DNA of 64,000 bases. It comes from Candidatus Ribeiella danica. Its GTDB lineage: Bacteria > Chloroflexota > Chloroflexia > Chloroflexales > Roseiflexaceae. The DNA is taken from the NCBI GenBank assembly GCA_016717335.1, contig JADKFS010000001.1, forward strand, positions 1,550,001 through 1,614,000, in the 5' to 3' direction. The notes under the pieces were generated by a model. That model had not been told where the DNA came from. It saw only the letters and a list, made by a program, of their open reading frames with translations, and did no database searches. How positions within the stretch are numbered: the stretch's first letter is position 1; every line of letters starts with the position of its first letter. Positions 35,037 through 43,590 of this stretch are shown piece by piece. The translations under genes were made by a program, and so were the position numbers.

Positions 35037-35492
35037 CTACCTGCGCGCCAGCGTAGTCAGCGTGGCGACGGCGGCGACGGCGGCGACGACGTGGAAGACG
35101 ATCAGCAGGCCGAACCCCTGCGACGTGGCGCCGGGGAAGGGCGCGCCGGCCGGGTTGGCCATCAGGCTCAGGTTCGGCAGGATCGAGACAACCAGCGCCA
35201 CCAGGGCGACGATGCGGAACGTTCGGATCGGCCGCCTGGCGCGCCGGCCGATCAGCGCGAACACGAGCGCGCCCAGCCCGACGCCGATCGTGGTGAAGAA
35301 GACGATCGTCGGCGACTGCAGCGGCGGAAACTCGGCCGGCACGTCGACCAGCGCAAGCACGATCCCGCGGGCGACCAGGTTCGCGACGATCGCCGCGACA
35401 ATTGCCAGCGGCCCGACCCACCAGATCTTATAGACTGCGACCTCGCCTTTAGGAGCGGGCGCGGCGGATGCGGAAGCGGAGCGAACAGACAT
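35037..35492 (-). CDS. DUF6069 family four-span membrane protein
   Basis: 151 residues with four hydrophobic segments, the first beginning VYKIWWVGPLAIVAAIVANL, in a pattern seen in DUF6069 proteins. The ATG at 35492 (MSVRSASASAAP) follows GGAGAGGG. A longer frame to 35591 runs through the palindrome upstream and is not favoured. It lies downstream of a tetR gene in the same orientation and may be its target. Function unknown. Confidence 0.75.
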   Translation of the reverse strand: MSVRSASASAAPAPKGEVAVYKIWWVGPLAIVAAIVANLVARGIVLALVDVPAEFPPLQSPTIVFFTTIGVGLGALVFALIGRRARRPIRTFRIVALVALVVSILPNLSLMANPAGAPFPGATSQGFGLLIVFHVVAAVAAVATLTTLARR

Positions 35493-35511
35493 TGAGATCC
35501 CTCTCCATACC

Positions 35512-35552
35512 TTTGGCCGGTCGCAGGCACACTTGCGCCGCGACCGGCCAAA
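35512..35552. promoter_or_regulatory. 13-bp-arm palindrome between tetR-type and DUF6069 genes
   Basis: TTTGGCCGGTCGC and GCGACCGGCCAAA flank a 15-base spacer, just upstream of the DUF6069 ribosome site. With A6 on the plus side it is not a classical terminator of the minus-strand transcript. It may be an operator or a processing hairpin. Confidence 0.45.
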
Positions 35553-35596
35553 AAAGAATACTTTTGGGCGGGCGAAGCCCCTCCAGACCACCCTTT

Positions 35597-36163
35597 TCAG
35601 ACGGCCTGGCGCGCCGCGCTGAGTAGCTCGCCAAGCTGCGCGGCGACCTGGCGTAGCGGGTCGCCGGTATGGTACACGCGGCTGAGAATAAGGCCGCCCT
35701 CGATCGCGGCGGTGATGAACAGCGCCAGCTCGGCCGGCCGCGCGTAGCCGCCCTCCGCGAGCCTGGCCTCGAACGCGCCCTGCAGCCGGCCGTACGCCTC
35801 GCGGCAGGCCTGGTTCAGGCGAGCGTTGGTCGTCGCCGTCTCCATCGCGACCGCCGTCAGCGGGCCGCCGCCGCGAAAGCCGGATGCCTCGACGAAGTGG
35901 GCGATGCCGGCGACGAAGGCAGGTATGCCCTCCGCCACGTCGCCCGCCTCCAGGCTGGCCTGAATGCGATCCGCGACGTTCTGGCCCGCCCGCGCGATCG
36001 CCGCCTCGGCGATCGCGTCCTTCCCCTCCGGGAAGTAGTAGTACAGCGACCCTTTGGGCGCCCCGCTCTCCTTGACGATCTGGCTGAGCCCGGTGGCGTG
36101 AAGCCCCTGGCTCTCCATCAGATCGCAGGTCGCCTCGATGATCTGATCTCGTGCGGAGCTCAT
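35597..36163 (-). CDS. TetR family repressor, LmrA/YxaF-like
   Basis: 188 residues. The N-terminal HTH is typical (RDQIIEATCDLMESQG, then the recognition region KESGAPKGSLYYYFPEGKDAI). The C-terminal ligand-binding half (FVEASGFRGGGPLTAVAMET) resembles the LmrA/YxaF subgroup. A consensus promoter at 36242-36270 carries a sequence close to the known LmrA/YxaF operator, so autorepression is likely. The DUF6069 gene downstream is the best candidate for a co-regulated target. Confidence 0.9.
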   Translation of the reverse strand: MSSARDQIIEATCDLMESQGLHATGLSQIVKESGAPKGSLYYYFPEGKDAIAEAAIARAGQNVADRIQASLEAGDVAEGIPAFVAGIAHFVEASGFRGGGPLTAVAMETATTNARLNQACREAYGRLQGAFEARLAEGGYARPAELALFITAAIEGGLILSRVYHTGDPLRQVAAQLGELLSAARQAV

Positions 36164-36241
36164 CCCGACGTACCTTTGGCAGTCATTTCACCACCTGCTC
36201 TTGTCAGAGCTCTACCGATATCTTGCCAGGCCCGTGGCGGG

Positions 36242-36270
36242 ATTATAACGACTGGTCTATATACTGTCAA
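36242..36270 (-). promoter_or_regulatory. Consensus promoter of the tetR-type gene with embedded operator
   Basis: On the minus strand TTGACA (36270-36265) and TATAAT (36247-36242) are 17 bp apart, a full match to the sigma70 consensus. On the plus strand 36242-36259 reads ATTATAACGACTGGTCTA, very close to the LmrA/YxaF box remembered for Bacillus subtilis, and it covers the -10 element. Confidence 0.82.
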
Positions 36271-36306
36271 GAGGTGGGCCGCTGGCGCTAGGGCTTATGC
36301 GCAGTC

Positions 36307-36448
36307 GGCCCTCACCCCCTGCCCCCCTCTCCCGCGCGCGGGAGAGGGGGATTCGTGGTGGTGCGGCGGTGCGCTGCAGAGCAGCGCACCACCGCACCGC
36401 CGGACACGCGCCCTCCCCTTCCAGGGGAGGACGGGGGGGGTGAGGGTC
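36307..36448. repeat. Nested palindrome (copy 3)
   Basis: CCCTCACCCCCTGCCCCCC and GGGGGGGTGAGGG form the outer arms. The inner stem is GGTGCGGCGGTGCGCTGC and its complement. It lies 8 bp from the stop of the acyl-CoA synthetase gene. The rest of the gap 36164-36455 holds the tetR promoter. Confidence 0.82.
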
Positions 36449-36455
36449 AGCCTTC

Positions 36456-38132
36456 TCAGCTCTCGTTGCGATCGCCCTCGATCAGCACCCGCCGCAGCAC
36501 CTTACCGATGAACGAGCGCGGCAGCGCCTCGCGGAACTCGACCGCGCTGGGCAGCTTGTAGGCGCTCAGCCGCTCGCGCAGGAACTGGATGATCTCGTCG
36601 GACGTGGCGCTCTCGCCGCGCCGCAGCACCACGAACGCCTTGACGTCGGTCTGCCCGCCGTCGCGCGGGATGCCCGCCACGGCCGCCTCGAGCACCTTGG
36701 GGTGCTCGTACAACACCTCCTCGACGTCGCGCGGGTAGATATTGTAGCGCCCGGCGACGATCATCTCCTTGCGCCGCTCGATCACCTGGAAGAAGCCGTC
36801 CGCGTCCATGCGCGCCAGGTCGCCGGTGCGCAGCCAGCCGTCCGGCAGCAGCGCCTCGGCGGTCTCGCCCGGCCGATTCCAGTAGCCCAGCATCACCTGC
36901 GGGCCGCGAACGAGCAGCTCGCCGATATTCCCGGCCGGCAGGTCGGCGCCGCTCGCCAGGTCGACGATCTTGGCCTCGGTGCCGGGCAGCGGCACGCCGA
37001 TGAAGCCGGGCCGGCGCGCGTCGCCGAGCGGGTTGACGTGCGTGACCGGCCCGGCCTCGGTCAGGCCGTAGCCCTCGACCAGCCGCGCGCGCGTGAGCCG
37101 CTCGAAGCCCTCCTGGACCTCGACCGGCAGCGGGGCCGCGCCGCTGAGGCAGGCCCGCAGCGACGACAGGCCGTAGCTGCGCACGTCCTTGACCTCGCTG
37201 ATCGCCGCGTACATGGGCGGCACGCCGGGGAACAGCGTCGGGCGGTCGCGCCGGATGGCGTGCAGCACGTTCTGGGTCTCGAAGGTCGGCAGCAGGATCA
37301 TGGCCGCGGCCAGCGCGACGGCGAAGTTCATGCACGAGGTCATGCCGTAGGCGTGCGAGAACGGTAGCGCGCACAGCACCCGCTCGCGCCCACGCCGCAG
37401 CTCCGGCACCCACGCGCTGGTCTGGGCCGCGTTCGCGACCAGGCTGCGGTGGGTGTGCAGCACGCCCTTGGCGTCGCCGGTGGTGCCGCCGGTGTACAGG
37501 ATCACCGCCGGCTGCGCGGGCGCCAGGTCCGGCAGCCCTTGGCCGTCCGCGCGGGCATCCTCCAGCATGCGCGCCATCCAGAGCGAGCGGCCGGCCTCCT
37601 CATCGGGCACGCGGTGGCCCTCGCGCTCCTGGCGCAGCAGCGTGAACAGCCGCCGCTGCGTGGCCGGCAGGTACTCCTTCAGGTTGGTGTAGATCACCCG
37701 CTCGAACGCGACTCGCTCGCGCACCTGGGCGACCAGCGGGTGGAACATGCTCAGCGCGACGATCGTGGCGGCCTGCGCGTCCTCGACCTGGCGGATCAGC
37801 CCGCCGGCCTCGTGCAGCGGGTTGGCCAGCACCACCACCGCGCCGGCCCGCAGCGTGCCGTAGTAGCAGATCACCGCCTGCGGCACGTTCGGCAGCACCA
37901 GCACGACCCGCTCGCCCGGCCGGACGCCCGCGCGCACCAGCCCGCGCGCGAAGCGGTTCGCCAGGTCGTCCAGCTCGGCGTAGCTGATCGTCGTGCCGTA
38001 GAACAGGATCGCCGGCGCGTCGGGGAAGTCGCGCGCGGCGGACGCAAGCAGGTCCGGCAGCGCGATCGGCGGCACCGCGATCTCGTGCGGCACGCCGGGG
38101 TCGTAGTGGCTCAGCCAGGGCTTGTCCGTCAT
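36456..38132 (-). CDS. fadD: Long-chain fatty acid-CoA ligase (AMP-forming)
   Basis: 558 residues. It activates fatty acids with ATP and CoA. Motifs of the adenylate-forming family are complete: the P-loop-like ILYTGGTTGDAKGVLHTH, YGLTEAGPVTH, and the C-terminal hinge GWLRTGDLARMDADGFF with ERRKEMI; the catalytic Lys lies near the end in RSFIGKVLRR. The start at 38132 follows GGAAGG, whereas the longer frame to 38309 would read into a GC-rich repeat. The gene stands alone between repeat clusters. Confidence 0.93.
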   Translation of the reverse strand: MTDKPWLSHYDPGVPHEIAVPPIALPDLLASAARDFPDAPAILFYGTTISYAELDDLANRFARGLVRAGVRPGERVVLVLPNVPQAVICYYGTLRAGAVVVLANPLHEAGGLIRQVEDAQAATIVALSMFHPLVAQVRERVAFERVIYTNLKEYLPATQRRLFTLLRQEREGHRVPDEEAGRSLWMARMLEDARADGQGLPDLAPAQPAVILYTGGTTGDAKGVLHTHRSLVANAAQTSAWVPELRRGRERVLCALPFSHAYGMTSCMNFAVALAAAMILLPTFETQNVLHAIRRDRPTLFPGVPPMYAAISEVKDVRSYGLSSLRACLSGAAPLPVEVQEGFERLTRARLVEGYGLTEAGPVTHVNPLGDARRPGFIGVPLPGTEAKIVDLASGADLPAGNIGELLVRGPQVMLGYWNRPGETAEALLPDGWLRTGDLARMDADGFFQVIERRKEMIVAGRYNIYPRDVEEVLYEHPKVLEAAVAGIPRDGGQTDVKAFVVLRRGESATSDEIIQFLRERLSAYKLPSAVEFREALPRSFIGKVLRRVLIEGDRNES

Positions 38133-38229
38133 GGATCTTCCACCTTCCGCGACTCTGCCGGGCGGTAGTCGGTTATCAGCGTGCGCTATCGCTCTGTTTC
38201 TTGGGGGGCGGCTCTTATTGTAGCAGATT

Positions 38230-38930
38230 TGGTTGCTCCGGGGCGCTGCGCCCCCGGCCCCCCGCCTGCACTCTTCCGGGGCGCTGCGCCCCCGGCCCCC
38301 CGCCTGCACTCTTCCGGGGCGCTGCGCCCCCGGCCCCCCGCCCGGGGGAACCCACGCCGGTTCCCCCGGCCCCCCTCCGGCAATGGATGCCGTACCAGCT
38401 GCAAGCCTCGTGGCGCATGCCCAGCACCATTCCCAGCGGGGCGGAATACAATGCGCTACGCTCGCCAGGCGTTGGTCGTTGGTCGTTGGTCGTTGGTCTA
38501 CCGTCTATCGTCTTTCACCCGGTCTCCTTGTCTCCTTGTCTCCTTGTCTCCTTGTCTCCTTGTCTCCTTGTTCGGGCGGGGGCCTGCCCGCCCCCTGCCT
38601 CCTTGTCCGGGGCGCTGCCCTCGGGGGACCCACGCCGGTTCCCCCGGCCCCCCTCCGGCAATGGATGCCGTACCAGCTGCAAGCATCGTGGCGCATGCCC
38701 GGCAATATTCCCAGCGGGGCGGAATACAACGCGCTACGCTCGCCAGGCGTTGGTCGTTGGTCGTTGGTCGTTGGTCTACCGTCTATCGTCTTTCACCCGG
38801 TCTCCTTGTCTCCTTGTCTCCTTGTCTCCTTGTCTCCTTGTCTCCTTGTCTCCTTGTCTCCTTGTCTCCTTGTCTGGGGCGCTGCGCCCCCGTACAAGCG
38901 CGTGGCGGCCCCCCGCTCTACCACACAACA
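38230..38930. repeat. Cluster of GC-rich mosaic elements and octamer arrays, partly duplicated
   Basis: Three close copies of a GGGGCGCTGCGCCCC hairpin unit are followed by two tandem copies of a 278-bp block. Each block has a GGGGGAAC...GGTTCCCCC hairpin (the second copy lacks some bases), CCTCCGGCAATGGATGCCG, a core with GCGCATGCCC, GGTCGTT heptamers and TCTCCTTG octamers. Both arrays of TTGTCTCC units are long (about six and about nine units). The whole gap between divergent fadD and the methyltransferase gene contains no supported gene. Confidence 0.88.
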
Positions 38931-39059
38931 GGACCGATAGGCTATAGGCAGAAACGTTAAAAATCATTACGATGCCCTTGATCGCTGCCCCACCATGTCC
39001 CGTGGACCAACCCCATCACATCGTCACCCAGATCCACATCACCGCAAGGGGGGAATCGC

Positions 39060-39824
39060 ATGAAGATTGACACGACCAAGCCCAGCACAAGCCGGATCTA
39101 CGACTACGTGCTCGGCGGCCACCACAACTTCGAGGTCGATCGCGCCGCCGCCCAGCAGATCCTGCAGGCGATGCCCTCGTACCCGAACTGGGCGCGGCTG
39201 AACCGCTGGTTTCTCCAGATGGTCGCCGAGCAGTGGGCCGCCAGCGGGCACGCCAGCATCCTCGACCTTGGCTCGGGCATGCCGACCCAGGGCCACTTCC
39301 ACACCGTCGCGCCGCACGCCAAGGTGCTCTACTCCGACATCGATCCGATGACGGTGGCCTACGCGCGCGAGGTGATCGGCGACAACCAGTCGGTGGGCTA
39401 CCTGCAAACCGACATCCGCGAGCCGGACGAGCTGATCGCGGAGGCCGATCGGCTCTTCGGCGGCGAGCGGCGGGTCGCGATCGGGTTCATCGGCATCTCG
39501 TACTTTATGGACGACGACAGCCTGGCGAAGATTGCCCAGGCGCTGCACCGCTGGGCCGCCCCCGGCAGCGTCATGGCGCTCTCGTACGCCTATCTGGCTA
39601 TGAACGACGGGGCGGTGCAGGAGAAGCTGGAGAACTTCAAGCGCAACTCGGCCCAGGTGTTCATGCGCGACGAGGAGCGGGTGCGCGCGCTGATGGGCGG
39701 CTGGAAGGTGCGCGAGATTAAGCCGCTGGCCTCCTGGCTGGGTGTCGACCACCTCGTGCAAGAGGCCGACCGCGAGGGAGTTGGCGCCGAGATGTACGGC
39801 GTGATGCTCGAGCACGAAGGCTAA
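39060..39824 (+). CDS. SAM-dependent methyltransferase, PF04672-type
   Basis: 254 residues. The N-terminal signature PSTSRIYDYVLGGHHNFEVDR identifies the S-adenosylmethionine methyltransferase family otherwise common in actinobacteria. The SAM-binding loop is ILDLGSGMPTQGHFH, followed by the acidic YSDIDPM. Target unknown. AAGGGGGG precedes the ATG. Only 6 bp separate it from the STAS gene, so they probably form an operon. Confidence 0.9.
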   Translation: MKIDTTKPSTSRIYDYVLGGHHNFEVDRAAAQQILQAMPSYPNWARLNRWFLQMVAEQWAASGHASILDLGSGMPTQGHFHTVAPHAKVLYSDIDPMTVAYAREVIGDNQSVGYLQTDIREPDELIAEADRLFGGERRVAIGFIGISYFMDDDSLAKIAQALHRWAAPGSVMALSYAYLAMNDGAVQEKLENFKRNSAQVFMRDEERVRALMGGWKVREIKPLASWLGVDHLVQEADREGVGAEMYGVMLEHEG

Positions 39825-39830
39825 AACATC

Positions 39831-40679
39831 ATGAATGATACGCTACAGGGGCTCAGGCCCCAGCTGGAGCAGCAGGTCGCGGCCGCGCTCACCAGCATGT
39901 CGATGAATAACCGCGGCACCTTCCCGCCGTTCCGCATCCCCACTGCGGCGCAGTCGCTCGTCGGCGGGATGTTCGCGGGCACGAGCGACGACGCGACTGC
40001 CGCGGCGCGCGCGCTCGGCACCGCGCTGGGGCAGGCCGGCATGGGCCTGCCGGCCCTGCTGGTGGCGCAGGGCGCTGCGCTCGACCTGATCGCGCGCGCG
40101 GCCGACCCGGCCTCGGGCGCCGTGGCGTTCGCCAGCGGCTACTTCGGCGCCGTGATCGAGAGCCTGGTCGTGGCCGACTCGGCCGAGCTGGAGCGCCAGC
40201 GCGTCGAGATGGAGCGCGCCTACCTCAACACCGTCTCGGAGCAGCGCGAGCAAGAGGAGCGCCTGCGCAGCGCGATCCGCGAGCTGTCGACGCCGATCGT
40301 GCCGGTCTACGAGGGCATTCTGGTTCTGCCGCTGGTCGGCTCGGTCGACAGCCGGCGCGCCGCCGAGATCACCGAGCGGCTGCTTGAGGCGATCTCGGCC
40401 AGCCAGGCCGAGATCGTGATCATCGACATCACCGGCGTGCCGCTGATCGATACCAGCACGGCCAACCACCTGCTGATGACTACGCGCGCCGCCAGCCTGC
40501 TCGGCTCGCAGGTCGTGCTGGTCGGCATCGGCGCCGAGGTCGCCCAGACGATCGTCCACATCGGGATCGAGCTGCGCGGGCTGATCACGCTGGCGAACCT
40601 GCAGGCCGGCATCGCCTACGCGCTGGAGCGGATGGGGCTGAGCATCCAGCCGCTCGCCGGCGCGCGCAAGGCCGCGTAG
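39831..40679 (+). CDS. RsbR-like protein with C-terminal STAS domain
   Basis: 282 residues. The first about 150 form an unassigned helical domain (a possible sensor part). Residues about 165-275 are a STAS domain (VPVYEGILVLPLVGSVDSRRA, then VIIDITGVPLIDTSTANHLL, whose Thr/Ser is the usual phosphorylation site). Such proteins are stressosome or partner-switching components. No kinase or phosphatase partner lies nearby. It is probably cotranscribed with the preceding methyltransferase. Confidence 0.87.
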   Translation: MNDTLQGLRPQLEQQVAAALTSMSMNNRGTFPPFRIPTAAQSLVGGMFAGTSDDATAAARALGTALGQAGMGLPALLVAQGAALDLIARAADPASGAVAFASGYFGAVIESLVVADSAELERQRVEMERAYLNTVSEQREQEERLRSAIRELSTPIVPVYEGILVLPLVGSVDSRRAAEITERLLEAISASQAEIVIIDITGVPLIDTSTANHLLMTTRAASLLGSQVVLVGIGAEVAQTIVHIGIELRGLITLANLQAGIAYALERMGLSIQPLAGARKAA

Positions 40680-40720
40680 AGCCTTTTCTTCCATTCCTCT
40701 CCCGCCCCTGGCGGGCGATT

Positions 40721-40747
40721 TCCCCCCTCTCGGGGGGATTTCTGTTT
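40721..40747 (+). terminator. Intrinsic terminator after the STAS gene
   Basis: TCCCCCC, loop TCTC and GGGGGGA form a 7-bp stem that is followed by TTTCTGTTT, the usual pattern of a Rho-independent terminator. It lies 41 bp past the stop. Confidence 0.7.
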
Positions 40748-40766
40748 ATGGCATACTGATGCCCTC

Positions 40767-40914
40767 GATCACCCCTCCCCCTGCCCCTCCCCTGCCAGGG
40801 GAGGGGGAATAGATCTAGCGTCGTGGTGCGGTCGCTCCGCGACCGCACCACGACGCCGACAAGAATCCCCCCTCTCCCGTGGTGACGGGAGAGGGGGGCA
40901 AGGGGGGTGAGGGA
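40767..40914. repeat. Nested palindrome (copy 4)
   Basis: Outer arms CGATCACCCCTCCCCCTGCC and GGGGGGTGAGGG enclose the inner stem GCGTCGTGGTGCGGTCGC with loop TCC. It sits 88 bp after the STAS stop, beyond the terminator. Confidence 0.85.
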
Positions 40915-40939
40915 TAGGAGTGAACGCATCCGCCCGACT

Positions 40940-40955
40940 TGTGATAGGTATCACA
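40940..40955. promoter_or_regulatory. Consensus CRP-type operator
   Basis: TGTGATAGGTATCACA matches the CRP consensus TGTGA-N6-TCACA exactly and extends symmetrically by one T/A base on each side. It ends 8 bp before the -35 element of the second sugar ABC operon, as expected for activation by a CRP/FNR-family regulator. Confidence 0.72.
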
Positions 40956-40963
40956 ACAAGCGC

Positions 40964-40992
40964 TTAGAAATTCGCCGATCGTCGTGTATAAT
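40964..40992 (+). promoter_or_regulatory. Promoter of the second sugar ABC operon
   Basis: TATAAT at 40987-40992 is a perfect -10. TTAGAA at 40964-40969 is a weak -35 at 17-bp spacing, which fits dependence on an activator at the adjacent CRP-type site. The leader to the ATG is about 100 bases. Confidence 0.75.
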
Positions 40993-41100
40993 GGCATTGC
41001 CTCTGGCACACGTGACCGCCGATCGGGCGCAACCATGCTGCGTCGCCCTCCCACAACACAGCCAATGCCAGCGCCCGATCCTGCAGATAAGGAGGTAGAA

Positions 41101-42504
41101 ATGGTCCGCCAGATACCCAGGCAGGCCCTGCTAGCGGCCGCGCTCGTCGCCGTTGTCGCCCTGATCGCCGGCTGCGGCGGGCCGGCCGCGGTGGCCCCCG
41201 CCGTGCAGACCGTCGTGATGCCCCAGACGGTCGTCGTCCAGCAGACCGTCGAGGTGCCGAAGGAGGTGCTGGTCACTCCGACGCCGGCGCCCAAACCGGC
41301 CGGCAGCAAGATCGTGCTGCGGGTCGGCACCGGCGACGGCGGCGAGGGGCTCGTCCCGCACTCGCAGATCATCGAGAAGTTCGAGAAAGAGAACCCCGAC
41401 ATCCAGGTGCAGCTTGAGCCGGTCGGCAGCGGCGACTACTACGCGCGCATCCTGACCCAGATCGCCGCCGGCGACCCGCCCGACATCCTGCAGATCGGCG
41501 ACGACGCCGTGCCGATGTTCGTCGAGAAGGGCGCGTTCGTGCCGCTCGACGACCTGATCAAGAGCGCGAAGTACCCGCTCGACGCCGGCATCTACCTGCC
41601 GGGCCTGCTCGCGCCGGGCCAGTGGAACGGCAAGCAGTACCTGCTGCCGAAGGACTTCTCGCCGCTGGCGGTCTACTACAACAAGAAGCTGTTCGACGCC
41701 GCCGGCCTGCCCTACCCCAAGGAGGGCTGGACCTGGGATGACTTCCTGAAGACCGCGCAGGCGCTCACCAAGACCGGGGCCGACGGCAAGACCACCCAGT
41801 GGGGCGTGCAGTTGCCCGGCCCGTGGACCACCGGCTTCGAGTACTGGGTCGCGGCGGCCGGCGGCCGGCTGATCAGCGAGGACGGCACGACGTTCGCGGG
41901 CTTCATGGACTCGCCCGAGACCACCGCCGCGGTGCAGTTCTACGCCGACCTGTACCACAAGTACAAGGTGGCGCCGCCGCCGGCCGATATGAGCGCCTTC
42001 GGCGGCGGGAACACCGAGTTCGACAACGGCACCGCCGCGATGCGGCTGTTTGGCCGCTGGCCGCAGGCCGGCATGAAGACCAACCCGAACATCGCGCTCG
42101 GCGTGGTCGGGCCGCCGGCCGGCAAGCAGCGCGCCAACGTGCTGTTCTGGGGCGGCTTCGGCATCTCGGCGCTGAGCCAGCAGCAGGAGGCGGCCTGGCG
42201 GTTCCTGCGCTTCTACGTCGGCGAGCAGGGCTCGCTGGTCTGGAAGGACTGGGCGCTGCCGGCGGTCAAGTCGGTGGCCGAGTTCTCGGGCCAGCTCACC
42301 GACCCGATCGAGGGCGTGTGGCTGGGCGAGCTGAACCACCTCGCGCCACGCGCCTACGTCGCCACGCCCTACTGGGGCCAGACGGCCGACCCGGCGCTGC
42401 GCAAGGTGCTCGAGACGGCGATCATCAAGCCGGACAGCGACATCCCGGCGCTGCTGAAGACCGCCGCCGCCGACGCGCAGAAGGCGCTGGCCGAGCAGCA
42501 GTGA
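41101..42504 (+). CDS. Sugar ABC transporter substrate-binding lipoprotein (second system)
   Basis: 467 residues. The signal peptide ends with lipobox LIAGC (Cys about residue 24), followed by a spacer and a family-1 solute-binding fold (IIEKFEKENPDIQVQLE, LAVYYNKKLFDAAGLPYPKEGWTWDDF). An AAGGAGG site precedes the ATG; the open frame upstream to 40984 is not favoured. It delivers a carbohydrate to the two permeases downstream. There is no glycosidase beside it, so the substrate is unknown. The CRP-type site upstream suggests catabolite-linked control. Confidence 0.92.
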   Translation: MVRQIPRQALLAAALVAVVALIAGCGGPAAVAPAVQTVVMPQTVVVQQTVEVPKEVLVTPTPAPKPAGSKIVLRVGTGDGGEGLVPHSQIIEKFEKENPDIQVQLEPVGSGDYYARILTQIAAGDPPDILQIGDDAVPMFVEKGAFVPLDDLIKSAKYPLDAGIYLPGLLAPGQWNGKQYLLPKDFSPLAVYYNKKLFDAAGLPYPKEGWTWDDFLKTAQALTKTGADGKTTQWGVQLPGPWTTGFEYWVAAAGGRLISEDGTTFAGFMDSPETTAAVQFYADLYHKYKVAPPPADMSAFGGGNTEFDNGTAAMRLFGRWPQAGMKTNPNIALGVVGPPAGKQRANVLFWGGFGISALSQQQEAAWRFLRFYVGEQGSLVWKDWALPAVKSVAEFSGQLTDPIEGVWLGELNHLAPRAYVATPYWGQTADPALRKVLETAIIKPDSDIPALLKTAAADAQKALAEQQ

Positions 42505-42666
42505 GGCTAGGGGCTAGGGGCTAGGGGCTAGGGGCTAGGGCATATCGGCACACCCCCCCAAGCCCCAAGCCCCAAATCCCAAGCCCCATCACCTTGTCAT
42601 CTTGTCATCTTGTCATCTTGTCACCTTGTCACCCTGTCACCCTGTCACCCTGTCGCCCTGTCGGAT
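42505..42666. repeat. Compound heptamer/octamer array between binding protein and permease
   Basis: GGGCTAG units (7 bp, about five) are followed by complementary AAGCCCC units, then by ATCTTGTC and CACCTTGT/CACCCTGT octamers up to the permease start. Like the array at 4215, it lies between binding protein and permease. Confidence 0.87.
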
Positions 42667-42672
42667 TGAGGA

Positions 42673-43590
42673 ATGCAACTGGTCAAAATCACCAGACCGC
42701 GCGGCTCCCGGATGCGCAGGCGCGAGACGATCACCTTCTACCTGTGCATCTCGCCGTGGCTGATCGGCCTGGCCTGCTTCGTCGCCGGGCCGATGCTCGC
42801 CTCGTTGGCGATCAGCTTCACGCGCTGGGACCTGCTGAGCCCGGCTCGCTTCATCGGGCTGCGCAACTACCAGCGGATGGCCGCCGACCCGCTGTTCTGG
42901 CAGTCGCTCAAGGTGACGGCCAGCTACACGCTGCTGTACGTCCCGACCGAGCTGGCCGGCGGGCTGCTGCTGGCGCTGCTGATGAACCAGCGCGTCTGGG
43001 GCATTCGCTTCATCCGCACGATCTACTACCTGCCGTCGGTGCTCTCGGGGGTCGCGTTCGTGATCGTCTGGATGTGGCTGTTCCAGCCCGAGGCCGGGCT
43101 GATCAACGCCGGCCTGGCGCTGCTCGGCATCCAGGGGCCGCGCTGGCTGGCCGACCCGGACACGGCGCTGTACGCGCTCTGGCTGATGAGCATCTGGGGG
43201 CTGGGGCGCGCGGCGGTGATCTACCTGGCCGGGCTGAAGAACGTGCCGCGGGAGCTGCACGAGGCCGCGGCGATCGACGGCGCGAACGGCTGGCAGGCGT
43301 TCTGGGCCGTCACCATCCCGCTGCTCTCGCCGACGATCTTCTTCAACCTGGTGCTGAGCGTGATCGGCACCTTCCAGACCTTCACCAGCGCGTATGTGGC
43401 GACCGACGGCGGGCCGCTCGACTCGACCCTGTTCCTGGTGCTGTACGTCTACCGCCAGGCGTTCCGGCAGTTCAACATGGGCTACGCCTCGGCGCTGGCC
43501 TGGGCGCTGTTCCTGGTCACGCTGGCGCTGACGCTGCTGGTGGTGCGCTCGGCGCGCAGCTGGGTCTTCTACGCGGGGGAGCGCCGATGA
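42673..43590 (+). CDS. Sugar ABC transporter permease, MalF-like (second system)
   Basis: 305 residues, six membrane segments starting near residue 20 (ITFYLCISPWLIGLACFVAGP). The EAA loop is LHEAAAIDGANGWQAFWAV. The stop overlaps the next start as ATGA, so the permeases are translationally coupled. GAGGA sits immediately before the ATG, unusually close, perhaps because the preceding array displaced the normal site. Confidence 0.92.
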   Translation: MQLVKITRPRGSRMRRRETITFYLCISPWLIGLACFVAGPMLASLAISFTRWDLLSPARFIGLRNYQRMAADPLFWQSLKVTASYTLLYVPTELAGGLLLALLMNQRVWGIRFIRTIYYLPSVLSGVAFVIVWMWLFQPEAGLINAGLALLGIQGPRWLADPDTALYALWLMSIWGLGRAAVIYLAGLKNVPRELHEAAAIDGANGWQAFWAVTIPLLSPTIFFNLVLSVIGTFQTFTSAYVATDGGPLDSTLFLVLYVYRQAFRQFNMGYASALAWALFLVTLALTLLVVRSARSWVFYAGERR

